Shown: piece after piece, positions 20,762 through 32,940 of the stretch
Layout: each line of letters starts with the position of its first letter
Numbering within the stretch: position 1 is the first letter of the stretch
Position numbers and translations under genes: made by a program
Notes under the pieces: generated by a model
What the model saw: the letters and a program-made list of their open reading frames with translations, nothing else
Told to the model about the DNA's origin: nothing
The model's database searches: none
Origin: Symsagittifera roscoffensis
Lineage: Eukaryota; Xenacoelomorpha; Acoela; Convolutidae
Assembly (NCBI RefSeq): GCF_963678635.1
Contig: NC_087071.1
Span: 19,531,613 to 19,595,612, forward strand
Direction: 5' to 3'
Length of the DNA stretch: 64,000 bases

Positions 20762-20992
20762 ATAAGTCTATATTACGATTTTAAAACTCTTATCAAGCTT
20801 GAAAAATTTACTGATAAAAATTAAACTAGTTGAAACCAGAGTCAGTTCCTTTTTCATGTGAGTCAAGCTGTTTTGCCTGCGGCACTTAAAATGAAAACAG
20901 AGAACAATTTTTTGTGATAACTATCAGGTAAATGCCAGCATAAAAGTTATTCAAGAACTCAGTGAAAAACAAAGCAAGTCAAAGATGAAAAT
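20762..20992 (+). repeat. Direct repeat A, copy 2
   Basis: Partner of 19725-19955, in the same orientation and diverged by substitutions and small indels. Confidence 0.75.
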
Positions 20993-21299
20993 AACAGATG
21001 AACAAAATAAAAAAATTTTGAAACTTCACAATTTATTGTTTTTTCTCAAAATCAAAAAAGAACAATAAGGAAGAACATGCCGATAAGCTGTGTTTTGCCC
21101 AATATCAGAAATCTGATACAAAGCGCGGAAAAATCTTCATATCTATTATGCGAATAAACTTGGCTGCAAGGAAAATAAACGATCTAAAAGTTTCAAGAGC
21201 AAATCATAAGAGCAGTTATTTTTCGAGTTTATAAACTTAGATAACTGGATTGTACAATTCGTTCTTTTTACAATTATTCTTTTTACAATCATTATTTAC

Positions 21300-23108
21300 A
21301 GAGAGGTTTTCTTTAATCTTTCGAACTATTGCCACTACAAATTCGCTATCGTAATGTGAGGTTGGGAGTGCTTTTCCTGAAGATAATCTCAACAGTAGGT
21401 CTGTAAATCACATTTCTTTTCCAGGTTTGTGTTTGATCTTGAAATTAAATGGTAAAAGTCGATTTACCCAACGGGTTAGTCTGCTGTGCATAGTTTTGTT
21501 GCTATGATTGGCTTTTAATGCTGATAACAATGCCTTATGTTACGTTACAATTTCAAACTCAGCGCCATACAAGTAATTTTTAAAATGCTCTGTAGCCCAG
21601 ACTACTCCCAACAATTCTATTTTGTTTGTAGAATATTTATTTTTGTGGCTATTTAAAAGTCGGGAAGCGAATGCTATTGTTAACCATTTCTCCCCGTTCC
21701 ATTGTTCTAGAGTGGCTCTCAGACCGCTATGAGAAGCGTCTGTCTTTAATCTTGACATCCTTTTTATGTCAAAGTGATTGTACTCTGTAATGTTAGCTAT
21801 CTGTTGTCTTAGCTCTTCAAACGCCTTCGTATGATCGTCGTTCTATTGGTAAACTGATTTTTGTTTGCAAGAAGTGGTCGTAAGGGGGAACTTAGAATTG
21901 ACAAGTTCGGAACGAATTTCATATATTGGTTAATTGACCCGAAGAATGACCTTAATTCGGATAGGTTTTTGGAGTTTGGAAGGCTTTTTATCGAATCTGA
22001 TTTTCCCACCAATGGTTTCACGCCCGAATTTGATATCTTGAAGCCCAGTCACTCTATTATTTTTGGAAATGCGCATTTCTCCCATTCTACCGCCATATTC
22101 TTGTTGTCCAAGATGTTTAAAATTTTTGATAATATCGGTTTGTGTTCATTTAATGATCCTTTTGAAGCTAACAAATCGTCGTCGATATAACAATTGGTAA
22201 AAGGAATGTATTTCAATAAAGAATCCATCACCCTCTGGAATTCGTTTGGCATATCGCCCAGTCCGTAAAATACCTTTAAAAACCTATAGGTCCCGGTGGT
22301 TTCACCAACAACAAGTGTCTGTTTGCTAGTGTCTGTGCATAATTGTAGTTGACTGTACGCATTTTTTAGATCTAGATAACTAAACCAAAATTTCCCTGAC
22401 TCTTTGCATGACAGTTGGAGAGCTATGTTGTCGATAAGCTCGTGTTTGTTTGGCATTTGATATTTTTTCTTGAATATTTGGTTAATTAATAGTTTCGAAT
22501 CTAATGCCAACTTGATACTACCGTCTTTTTTTTCTTGTAATCACTTTTGGACTTATAAAACAGTCTTCATCGCATTTGCTTAACTTCAAAATATGCACTT
22601 CTTTTTCTATTCTATTTAGTTCCATCTTTACATTATCTAGTAAATGCAGGGGAACTCTTCTACCTTTGGTTTAAATAGGTTTGAATGGAGAGTGGAAATG
22701 AGTAATTTTTCTGTCCAATGGTATTTTCCCAACTCTGTTAAATAATCTTTTTTACTTATGATACAGATTAAAAATTGTGTCTGAATTATTGTTTAACTTA
22801 CACAAATATGGGAGTGTTATGTTGTTGACGGGTAGTAGAGGCTGTCGTTGGGCTATCTCGATTCCGATTAGTGGTAGATTATCGTTTCCCAGGATATTCC
22901 TCACATGTCCAGACGTGATAAAAAATGGAAATTTGTCCGCGGTCCATCCATTGGATTGTATTCTCACTACTACTTTCCGGTTGATGTTGATTGTATCATT
23001 GGTAAATCCGCAGCATAGTTCACTAGTCTTCTTGTCTACTGGGTGTATTTTCAATTGTGGGTTTCTCAATTTCAATTCGTGTAGGACGTTTTGTTTCAGG
23101 AAGCGGAC
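21300..23108 (-). pseudogene. Ty3/gypsy pol: protease tail, RT, RNase H
   Basis: Reading the minus strand from the gap downward, 23075-22752 is the C-terminal half of a retroviral-type aspartic protease (SGHVRNILGNDNLPLIGIEI). Reverse transcriptase covers 22740-21860: CDEDCFISPKVITRKKKDGS, then WFSYLDLKNAYSQLQL, YGLGDMPNEFQRVMDSLLKY, and the catalytic YIDDD with NCYIDDDLLASKG, then LRSFFGSINQYMKFVPNLS. RNase H covers 21840-21330: TDASHSGLRATLEQW, IAFASRLLNSHKNKYSTNKIE, TRWVNRLLPFNFKIKHKPGKE. Lesions are frame changes near 22530 and 21850 and stops near 21526 and 21415, the first of these replacing the expected Asp before HKALL. No integrase follows; the sequence runs into Direct repeat A. The protease active-site Asp would lie in the 200-N gap. 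Confidence 0.88.
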
Positions 23109-23308
23109 NNNNNNNNNNNNNNNNNNNNNNNNNNNNNNNNNNNNNNNNNNNNNNNNNNNNNNNNNNNNNNNNNNNNNNNNNNNNNNNNNNNNNNNNNNNN
23201 NNNNNNNNNNNNNNNNNNNNNNNNNNNNNNNNNNNNNNNNNNNNNNNNNNNNNNNNNNNNNNNNNNNNNNNNNNNNNNNNNNNNNNNNNNNNNNNNNNNN
23301 NNNNNNNN
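23109..23308. other. Assembly gap (200 N)
   Basis: Exactly 200 N, a typical scaffolding placeholder, so the true length is unknown. It removes the protease active site and anything between pol and gag. Repeats are a common cause of such gaps. Confidence 0.99.
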
Positions 23309-26300
23309 GACAAGCATAAGAGAATCAGACCCTTGATGTGATCTATAAATCAATATAAAAACTTGCTCCAAAATCTCGCTACATTTCAATCACCATTTAG
23401 AAATCTGAAGCAAAAAGAAAACAACTTTCATGGACTAAGAACACAAAACTGCTTTAGACCAAATCAAATTAGAAGTCTCGAAGGACGTAAAAAGTCGTAG
23501 ATTCAAAGCTTAAGAGAAAACAAAAGCATTTGCAACGCGTGACATTTGGAATTTGGGGCTTCTTTTTAACAAACTCACACTGGTGTGTGGAAACCATTTG
23601 CTCTCCCTTCTCGTTTTTTAATTGCAGATTGCTAAAAAAACAACACAAAAGAATTGGAGCTGTTTGATTTCGTATGGTCAAAGCTACTTATTGGGATCTT
23701 AATTTAAAGTGCAACAAACCATAAAGAATTTATTGGAGCCTTGCGTGGTGGTACGTAAGCAAAAACAACCCAAAGAGCTGAAAAAGACGGGCAGATTAAT
23801 TATTGTCTTTTCTAAACGATTTTTGAGTTAAACGTATGACAGATATGGGATTCTTTGTTTACCATCCAGACATTCTTGCCGTCCACCAAACAAATCTAGG
23901 GCAATCTCGAAAAGTCATGAAACATTTGTCAGAGCTTCAATCGATGATATAAGCCTCCATTTTTATTAAACAAGGTAAGATGAAAGTCTGAACCAAACAG
24001 CGAGGGATTTTTTTTAAATAGAAGTTTTAGCGCCCACGAATAGTGCTTTGTGATCGGCAAAACTAGAACTAGATTGACAAAAACAAGATTGAAGAAGGAA
24101 AGGTCATCAAGGAATCCATACGAGAACAACTTATTGGCTACGCCGTTAAACAGCTCGAATGATTACGCGAACAGGCCAAGCAAACAGTCAGCCTTAAAAA
24201 TTTGTAGTTTTAAAAACAATGATTGTTCCAAAATTGTCACCTTCCGGTTCATGAGATACTTCAGAAAATATCACTTTAAAACACATCCAAAACACTTTTT
24301 CGCCAGACTATCAGGAACCTAACCTTAACTGAAAACATTCTCTTTAAATGGCCAGAGAGAATTGATACCAGCTTCATGGCTTCACTGAAAGAAAAGACAT
24401 GATATTTGGAAAAAATCAAAAAGCAATTGTTCATTATCAAAAACAGGATATTGCACGAGCGCGAAATTATTGCAAAGTTTTTATCGACAATAGACTTGCA
24501 AAGTCATGGAAAGTTGGTTAACCCAGCGTATTTCAAAGTACGAATGCTAGCAAGACTCCACGGAGCAAATCAGTGGCAATTTGCAAACTAAACCGTATAG
24601 CCTGCTTGCAGTATGTTTGGTGGCCAAAGATACATCTTGAGACAAAGGTTTACGGATAAAACTGAATTGAACGTGAGAAAACGGATAAGAAGTTAAGACC
24701 ACTGTTACCTGATTTAGATTTTGGCAAACTACTACCCGTAGTGGCAAAATGAAGATATGTAAGTCTTCTTCGCTGTGCTCCTACTCATAGTTTGTGTAAC
24801 GCTCGTTTTTCTAAACTTCTTTCAGCCCAAACTACAAATAGCAGCTCATCAAAAGAACTATCATCAACTTCTCACAAAATTAAATAGCATTTTGCTTGGC
24901 TTTCCTATAATCATCAGATATACCAGGATCAGGTTTACCGCGCAAGAAGTAAAAGAAACGGGGTTGTGGAAAATTCTAATAACAACTTCGTTAGAAGTCT
25001 TAGTAACCTTTACTAACTCACAAGGGAAGCAGATTCAAATCGCTCAAGAAAAAAAAACTCTTTCTTAAACTGGCGACGTTAACAATTTGAAACTTTTTTG
25101 AAATATTCAGCAGCGATCTTCGAACTGTTTGTGTTGAAGCCACTTTCAGCAGGACATGACAAAACCGGGCATGAGTCGGTTGAACAACCATTAAAATGAA
25201 AATTGAACTCTGATCAGATTATTCTAGGATTAGATAAAGGGATTCAGCGTTTAAGTGAAGCTGATGGGGTTGATTGGGATGCCCCGGACCATAAAAACAG
25301 TCATCCTAAACGATTATCAGAAAAACTACAGACAAGTTTACAAAAGCGACAAAAAATATCCCCACAAGTGCCGGTAACTCTGTGAAGACTTTAGAACAAT
25401 CGGATAAACATGAAGCCCTAGTCATACCGTTAAAGAACCTATCTGCTGTCAAGAGGCCAAATACGAAACCAGCAGTAAAAAGACAAGTCAATTCGAGAAT
25501 GAAAAGTCAACTGAAAAAATTTTACGCAACAAGTGACCGAAAAATAGTTGTTGGAAGCTCGCAAAACAAAATAATTTGCAGAAATAATCTGGCCGAATTA
25601 AAAAAAATATCGCAGGAAGGAGCGCAGCGGTGTGTAGCTCAAAAGACACCCTTATAAAAGAGATAGAAGAAGCTCAGTTGATTAGTCTGAAAACAACGCT
25701 CGATCCTGACAATATGCGAATTTAAGCGAACCCAGAGATTATTACCATACCAGAATATGCAATGAACAAGAATCTTCGACAGGAATACTATCTCTAATTC
25801 TGATGATGATCCAAGTGAGTCTCAATTTCTTGATAACCTCAAAAGAACCTCTACGCTTAATCGTCAGCTGGACAAACCGGAAGCTGGACAAACCGAGCCC
25901 TGCAGTTATTAACAGTAGTCCCAACAAATTTACAGCTTCAAACATCACTGCATACCAATTTATTTATAGCACCGGTGAACAGCCAACGATTATTAGCAGC
26001 ACTGCTAATGCCACTTCATTTTTGCCACTCAGGCCTGAAAAAAATCGATCAAACCAAAAAGGGAAATAATCCTTTCGCCATCTCAAAAATTTCGACCGGT
26101 CGAGGTGGTGAGTTCAGAGACAAATTGGAAAAAAAACGACCATCTGAGAAAAATCGCCTTAAAATATCCGGCAAAATTAGCTTAAGCAAAGTCGTTGAGA
26201 AAGAGTGACAAGCTTTCAGATGGCGCGAAACGAAATGCGCCATCCTATGAACTCACCGATACCATCGAAACAGTCAGACACAACAATCGTCCACTAAGAG

Positions 26301-26690
26301 CAACACAACCGCTATAATTACTGGGAGATAGGGTGTTCACCAGCGTAGTGGAACAAAAATAGGAAGAAAGCTCGGGTAAATGTGAACACATAGACAAACC
26401 AACGCTGTGAACTGAGGCCTCTTGAAACGATTACCTTGGAGATGCCGCCTTTGACCTCAGAATTAAGCTCCGCAAATTGAACGAATTGAATACTTGCAAG
26501 GCTGTCCTAAAATACCACATTCAACCGAATTGCTTCGACGGTCTCATTCAAAGCTGCAAAGGCTCCCCATCTCCTGTCGAAGTCGAAAGAGCCCCAGTTG
26601 AACAGTGGTTTCAACTTGACTCTATCTTCGACACTATAGATGTCATTGGAAGACCCAAAAAAAAAGAATGAACTGATATACTGGTCGATT
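23309..26690 (+). other. Decayed coding-like region, unidentified
   Basis: Composition is less AT-biased than flanking DNA. The plus strand carries a run of modest frames: 24050-24322, 24406-24591 (MEKIKKQLFIIKNRIL, HGANQWQFAN), 24775-25068, 25203-25385, 25382-25657 (NTKPAVKRQVNSRMKSQLKK, basic), 25975-26208 and 26440-26671 (CFDGLIQSCKGSPSPVEVER). They could be gag- or env-like pieces of a decayed element, or exons. No motif is recognised. The frames at 25203-25385 and 25382-25657 overlap at their ends, as if frameshifted. Confidence 0.3.
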
Positions 26691-28280
26691 CAGTGTTGCT
26701 GCTGAACCTCTAAATCTAATACCATATTTTTGTTTCTATTTAGTATTGTTGCTGTTCGTTTGTTGTTATTGATTTTGATCAATGAATTTAACTGTTAATT
26801 ACTTTTGACACCATTTTAGACTGTTTTTACAAATAGTTTAATTTAGTTATAAGTTTTCGTTCCGAAATTGTCTAACTGGAACCCACTTTACGAGTTTTTT
26901 TACAGAGAAAAAGCTCAATCTGTATTAAGCTCAAGCTCTTAATTAAATCAACATTGGCGTTAAGAAGAAAATTTTCATCAATTTGTATTCAATATTGAAG
27001 AGGATGAATTTTTTCCATTTCACAGTTATCGGACAAAAACCAAATTAGTGAACAAGTGAGAAGAAGCAGTCTTCTTCTGATATACAAAAAGCTTTTTTTT
27101 TTGCAATGTCCAAAGCTGCAATTTTGACCAACGGTGCAGTTCACCGAATTTCTAATTCTTCGTAAGAAATTCAACCATCATTTAAGCCCACGAGACATTT
27201 TCTCATCTGAGCAAACTTCATGGTACGCACACATACTTATTACTGTGCCGCCAATCTTTTCATTGTCGCGGCATATAGTGGGTAGAAGTTTTCGGCCGTT
27301 TGAACTTTTTCTCACTAAAGAACAGCTGGTTTTGCCATAACTGCAAACGTTCCTTCATAAACTCCGATGCAATGATAATTTATTCCTATTGAATTATTAA
27401 ATTAAATGAAAATGGAGATCCATCGAAGGTGCATAATAACTTTTAGCATACCTACGACCATAAACAATTAGATCGTCCATATTATAATAAATATTTTTTG
27501 AACTTCCCGCTGAAAAGGTACTCTAAATAGATTGCGCACTCTCTAAATGGATCTCGGTATAATTTAGTACATTTTTGATGGCTAGTGCTGATAATAACTT
27601 TCATTTTTTGAAGTAAAAAAAAAACGTTTGATTTTTTTAAAAATTGAAATTTTAGCCAATCAAAATGAAGCATTAGCATTGCTTTTTCCGGCCTTCAAAA
27701 ATGGCAAAAAAGAAATTTATAAAGCTCATTTTGTTTAAAATAATAAAACAGAGTATTTTTTACCATCTTTATTTATAAAAATCATTAATATTGGGTTACT
27801 TTCTTAGTTACAAGAGTCTGAAACCTCAGTGATTAATTAAATTCAGAAATCAAAAAGGAAAAATTATTTTTTAATTGTCCCAGTTAATTTGTCGAATATT
27901 TATTTATTTTTAGAAACTTCAGCAGGAGCTTTGCAGGCATAAAAACAATAAGTATTAACTAATAATTCTTCTGAGAGTCATCAAAATTTTAAAAACTCGT
28001 TACTCAATTAAAATCAAGAAATCAGGCATTTTTTTGACACTGATAATTTTTAAGAAGAATAATTTTCATACAAGAAAACTGTAGTTTTTATTTTCATTTT
28101 ACTTTGTTAATTAAGCTCTGGACAAAAATTCATCTCTAATATCAACTTATCCGCGAGAAACGTGCCAATTATTTTTCAGCCGCACTTATATTTTCTTGTT
28201 TGAAATACTTCGTTATTACACCTTCGAAAATCTTATCATTGCTTAGCCCCAGATTTGTTTCAACAGATAATAAATTCAAA
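26691..28280. other. Intergenic sequence upstream of the GPCR
   Basis: AT-rich. I see no gene, tandem repeat or inverted-repeat element. Two short stretches (27365-27450 and 27540-27610) resemble each other (ttttagcatacc, ggatctcggtataa, ataataactttca words). Confidence 0.35.
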
Positions 28281-29339
28281 ATGTCATTCCAACCAATACT
28301 TTCAAATAACACAACAGAAACAGGGCCAGTTTTGAACTCAAATTTGTCGCAGTTCGAGTCCGTTTTTTGGTTCAGCCCTTTAGAATGCACGACTATTGGC
28401 ATCGGTTTTTACTCGGCTGCTCTCGTCGGATCTTTTCTTAACACTTCGGTTCTAGTCGTGCTTTGTCACGTTCTGTTTCGCGACATTCGCAAATCAGGTT
28501 CGGATTTCTTAATTGCTGTGTTGACCTCTCTTGACCTCTGCGCCACAACTGTCGTGTTCGTTCTCGAAGGAGCTCATTTCATGTCTCCAGCTTGCAACGA
28601 CGGACCCTCGGAATTCATGTTTGTCGTCACGTTTTTCCTCGAAACATCCTCTGCTCTGTCATTGCTAAACATCGCTTTATTTCGATATTCCAAAATCTGT
28701 CTTGTAAACGTTCTTAACATCGACTTCAGACAAACTTGTAATATGACACTGGCAAACGTCGCAGCTTCGATAGTTGCGACGATTCTTGCAGTGTTATGCA
28801 ATAATCCCAAATGGAGTCGACTTTCGATGCTCATTTACCTGTCGACTATTTTCATTGTTTTCATCCTAATGGGAATTCTCTACTTAACCGCTTACTTGTC
28901 TCTTCGTAAACGATCAAATCAAGCGCGACTGCGGAACGCTAGAAGAGTCAACTTCGCCAAGTTATCTAACGTGACTACCGCGACTATACCTGTTGACGAC
29001 ATCAATGGAAACGGCGGCGGGCATTTAGTTGAACACAAAGTGCCCGAGGACGAAAACGAAAAGCTGCAGATGAGTTCAAATAAATTGAAAGTGTCGGTTG
29101 AAATGCAGCAAGGGGGATCCAAGGAGCCCGGGGGTTCCAGAGGATCCCAGATCTCGACAAAAGAAAATTCTCCGGCAAAGACAGCGATCGAGCTGATGAC
29201 TGAGCGATCGGCTAAAGTGTTCATCGTAATAACGCTGCTGTATGTGTTTTGTTTCATGCCCAACGCTACTCTGACATTCACCCTGCTCCAGATGGGTCCG
29301 AAAAAGTTCTTCCGGATGTCACTGCCTGTCGTTGCGCAG
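28281..29339 (+). CDS. Divergent class A (rhodopsin-like) GPCR, 5' exon through TM6
   Basis: A 353-codon exon starts at the ATG in ttcaaaatgtc (28281) and ends at a gcag|gtttgt donor in phase 0. The frame is open upstream to about 28200, but there is no ATG there. Residues 9-21 hold N-glycosylation sites (NNTT, NLS) and no signal peptide. Membrane segments are at about 37-66 (with Asn in GSFLNTSVLVV), 75-97 (Asp85 in LTSLDL), 112-137, 155-174, 182-206 and 312-336 (FCFMPNA, with the TM6 Pro). A 100-residue third intracellular loop is Ser/Gly/Lys-rich. The DRY motif after TM3 is replaced by LFRYSK and the CWxP Trp by Phe, so activation switches are altered. TM7 (NPxxY) must lie on a later exon I did not find. 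The ligand is unknown. Confidence 0.8.
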
Positions 29340-29386
29340 GTTTGTAATTTAAATGTTTTGGTTGAAAAAAAAATAGGGAAACAAAA

Positions 29387-29819
29387 CAGGGGCGGATCTA
29401 GGATTTTCTCGAGGGGGGGGGGGTGGATTTTCAAAAATGTTTCCAAAATTTTGACGAACTTTTTTTTTTGGTCGACCAAATTGATTTTTTGATTTCGATC
29501 TCTCCCAAAGCACTGTTTTGCCCCTATTTTGGCTAAATTTTGTGCGCCGCAGGCAAATTTTTGAAAAAAACAGTCAAAAAAGCCGTTTTTTGGCCCTTTT
29601 TGAAAAATTTTGACAAAAAATTCGCGTTTTTTTGGCGCGCGCTCCCCCTCAAAGTTGGTATATATTGGCGCCTAAGGCGATTTTAGAAAAACTTTAGGGT
29701 CGGTCGGCCAAAAATGGATTTCTGAAAAAGTATCAATGGGGGGACCCTTTGGGTCGGCAGGGGGTCGAATCCCTGAGGGGGGGGGGGGCGTCCGCCCCCC
29801 CCCCCTAAATCCGCCCCTG
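29387..29819. mobile_element. hAT-type MITE with 8-bp target duplication, copy 1
   Basis: Begins caggggcggatctagg and ends cctaaatccgcccctg, matching inverted ends. It is flanked on both sides by the identical 8-mer aaacaaaa (29379-29386 and 29820-29827). CAGGGGCGG termini and 8-bp duplications are typical of non-autonomous hAT elements. Next to the ends are G and C runs. The interior has ggcgc and ccaaagcactgttttgcccc words shared with the copies at 41.4 and 45.5 kb. It lies 48 bases after the GPCR splice donor, in the intron. Confidence 0.9.
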
Positions 29820-29827
29820 AAACAAAA

Positions 29828-30281
29828 GGAAACAAAGTTCGAAGAAACAAAAAATAAGTATACTTTTCCAAATTGCTGTTTATGATAAATAATTTTACAA
29901 ACAACGGTTCTTTAAATAGCAGCAAATCGAAATAAGGACAAAGTATCGCAAGTATTGGATATCACTAAATCTTTATTTGGCGGTCATTCAACTTTCCGCT
30001 GTTGAGCCAGAGTTGCGTTGAATATACATGAGGCCATATTTCAAGGATGCTTGTTTATAAAAAATATTTGTGAAACAGGTTTTTAGATTTTGTGAAAGTA
30101 GCACAAAAAGCAGCAATCACATTATTTGTTGCAATGAGTTTGTTTTTTGTTTTTTAAAACCTGTTTGCTTCTAGAAAATTTACTCTAGTTTTTCTTGAAA
30201 CGGAAATGTCTTTACTTCGCACAACTGGTTGATTTACATTTATTTTCATTTTGAGAAATTGTCCCGAATTATTTCTCCGGG
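29828..30281. other. GPCR intron or downstream sequence
   Basis: No exon with a TM7-like NPxxY pattern and no repeat structure found. Confidence 0.3.
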
Positions 30282-30910
30282 TTGACCAAAAATGCTAGTC
30301 ATATAATTTCCTATACAGAAAAAAATAATTATACAAACTTCATGTAAGTCCATAAGATCAGAAAACTTCTTGAATAGTTTATGATTAGGAGTATAAAAAC
30401 TTTATGACAAGCATTTTTCCTAAGATCAAATTAGTTTATTTTTCTTATAATTAATTTTGAAATTTTTGGGTTTTGTTCATAACCGACCGCAAGTGACGGA
30501 GATTTGATAACGCAAAGCTTGAGTCACCAAATGATTAACGATCTGGCTTTACAAGGTTATTAAAACGACCTGATATAACTGTTTCACCCAAAAAATATTA
30601 TGAAAATATCACACTTCTAAATATTTACAAAAACTAGCAAAAAACTTAAATTCGAGTGTCAACTTTGAACTCATAAATCATATCAAAACAAACTAAATAA
30701 GAATTTGAGTGTTTTCAAAAAAATCATGGTGTCGATTTCTGTAAAGGGGGTCAAATCCGCCCTTTTTTCTAATGATACAGCAATTTTCATGCCAAAAAAA
30801 CTATCTTCTAAATTTTATTAATCTTAAAAATTTTTGAAGTTTGTGTGTTTAGTTTTTTTTTTTCATAAACGTAGTGTATAGAATAAGATGGTTAGCATTT
30901 TTGGTCTATC
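30282..30910. repeat. Inverted-repeat element with GACCAAAAATGCTA ends
   Basis: The left end ttgaccaaaaatgctagtcat and the right end gttagcatttttggtcta are inverted copies with an exact 14-base core. The outer word cgggttgacc (left) and aagttaacccg (right, about 30932) extend the symmetry. The interior is non-coding. The gggttgaccaa terminus also occurs at about 12313 and 59206, which suggests a family. Confidence 0.6.
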
Positions 30911-30932
30911 TTCACAATTCAAAGTTAACCCG

Positions 30933-32200
30933 CTTCCTGGTCAACGTTTGCGCGTCCTCTGGATTACTTTTTTAAAATGGTACAAAATTGAAATGAAGAA
31001 GGAAATAAAGATCATAAGTTGATGAAATTTTTGCTCAAAAAAGGATAACAAAAATAGGAAAAGCTATACAAGAAATCATTATTTTCACATTTTTCGCTAA
31101 ATTTTTGTGAGAAACTTTTGGAAATTTTCAGGGCATCATCTTTTTTTGTAAATACAGTTAGAAGCGCAGACAGTTGAAATAAGATCCTTAAAAATGTTTT
31201 CTAGCTTTGAAAACTATGTTCATAAAGGCCCAATCTACGTCAAAAAGCGATTTTTACATGCAGTTAAACAAGGCTGCATGTTAAACTTTCTTTTACAAGC
31301 AGTTTTATACATCGGGAGTAATTATTTAAAAGCAAAAAAAAACAAAAACAACCATTTGAGAACGAATACATTACTTGCAGACCATTTTTGTATTCTTTTG
31401 CTCTCATCTTGATCATTTTGAGTTATGTTTTTCAAAAAAATTTCGTTTAACAATTTTTTTTAGAAAATCAGTTCTGGAATTACTTTGAATTATTCAACGT
31501 TAAGTTACTCAACAAGTAATTGCAATAAAATTTTGCATCAATTTATTTTTTGTAAATACTTCTTTGGTGCCGCCTGGTCAGAATATTTTTGGCTACTGAA
31601 AAATTTCTAAAATTAAAGAAACCCAAGTAATCATACTTATCTCCTCTAAAAGAATTGCAATCACTAAACAGTTTTTTTTATTCGATTATCGTTCGGAACA
31701 AACAACAGACGAGGTAGCATTATGAAAATACATTGAAATTGGAATGTTTTGAGCTGAATGAGTTGAAAAACAAGAAAACAACATTTGTTTGACCCTATCC
31801 AATTATTTTCATCCTTTTGTTTTCAGTCCTCAATGTAAGGTCCATGATGTCTTCGAACTTCCTATGAAAAAAAAATGTTACATTTTCTTTACTATTTAGT
31901 ACTTGATTCATCTGAAGGTGGATTCAGATTTTTGGGAATTGCAAACTTTACTCAATCAATTTTTTTTATATATTCGTAGATTGAGAGATTTATTTTGTCA
32001 GTCAAGGTGGCACGGAGGAGCCTATACATGATTCTACTGCTTTTTCTAATTTAAGGTTTCGGACTAAGTGAATAAGCTCTCCCCTAAATAAATTTAGGGG
32101 AGGGGAATTCACTTGCTTAAAAGTAATATTTTTCAGCCAATCAGATTTGGCATTACATGGCGGCCTTAAGTCTTGATTTTGCCATTTATTTTTAGGGATA
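30933..32200. other. Intergenic, no gene supported
   Basis: AT-rich with frequent A/T runs. A 72-codon plus-strand frame at 31194-31412 has no recognisable features. Confidence 0.3.
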
Positions 32201-32204
32201 CATA

Positions 32205-32750
32205 GACAAGACTGCTCGTATCAGGGCGAAGCCCTGAATGTTCCGACTGCCTTTTAAGGTCGAGGGAGCAGAAATAACTTGAAAAAATAAAATAAATAAA
32301 AAATAATTTTTTTTAAATTTAAGATCTTTTGCGGAAATCATCTCCCCACATGCCATATGAACTAAAAAATGATAGAGTTCGAACCTATTAACAATTGAAT
32401 CATGGCAAATAAGCTTCCTTCAACCATTTTGAAACTATTTCTAAGACGGATTTAATGTCCGCTTACGCATTAATTGCGCGAAATACATCACGCGTTAATT
32501 GTCCCAAATTGGCCAAAATGGCAGTTGTTAAACCCCCATAAGTTGACGAAAAAAAACAAAAAATGCTCACGGGTGAAATATCTTTTCAAATTTAAGCTCA
32601 GGACAACAAAAGTTTTCGATTGATAAAAAAAAGTTTCGTCAAAACTAGCTAGTTAGAAAGTCGAAGTTTGTCTGAAGAAAAAAAAACCCCCCCGAGCAAA
32701 AATATTCCATTATTTTCGTATCGAAAGTCGGAACAACAAGAAGTTAGGTG
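32205..32750 (+). repeat. Dispersed repeat R-GTTCCGAC, copy 2
   Basis: Starts with a conserved segment ctcgtatcagggcgaagccc followed by tgaatgttccgactgccttt. It ends with cgtatcgaaagtcggaacaa. The tgttccgac and gtcggaaca words are inverted, so the unit behaves like an element with short inverted ends. Copy 3 is 53495-54015; the 3' half is also at 7190-7435. cagggc-gaa-gccctg is a perfect small hairpin. A reverse-complement relative of the head (gccctgatacgagca) is at 36640. Confidence 0.7.
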
Positions 32751-32940
32751 CTGCTTTCAGGTTAGGTGTAAATTTTTATAACAAGTTTTCGCAAACACTT
32801 CAGACACGCTAAATTCTCAAAAACTGCAAAATTCTGTTATTAGCGAGTGACCTAAACTAAAGTCTCAGAAGGGAGTCATGAGTTTAACACTGCCTGAGAA
32901 GTTAAGACAACCAATTGTTACAGCAAACCTCACCAATTGA

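Noticed and set aside
22777-23389. Open frames running through the N gap
   Set aside because: N bases hide stops. The plus-strand frames are shadows of the minus-strand pol, and the gap gives no evidence.
28200-28280. Upstream extension of the GPCR frame
   Set aside because: The first codon is TTG, there is no ATG before 28281, and the added residues do not form a signal peptide.
32210-32260. Possible hammerhead ribozyme or tRNA-like structure in the R-GTTCCGAC head
   Set aside because: A perfect small hairpin is present, but the CUGAUGA/GAAA hammerhead core and tRNA A/B boxes are not.
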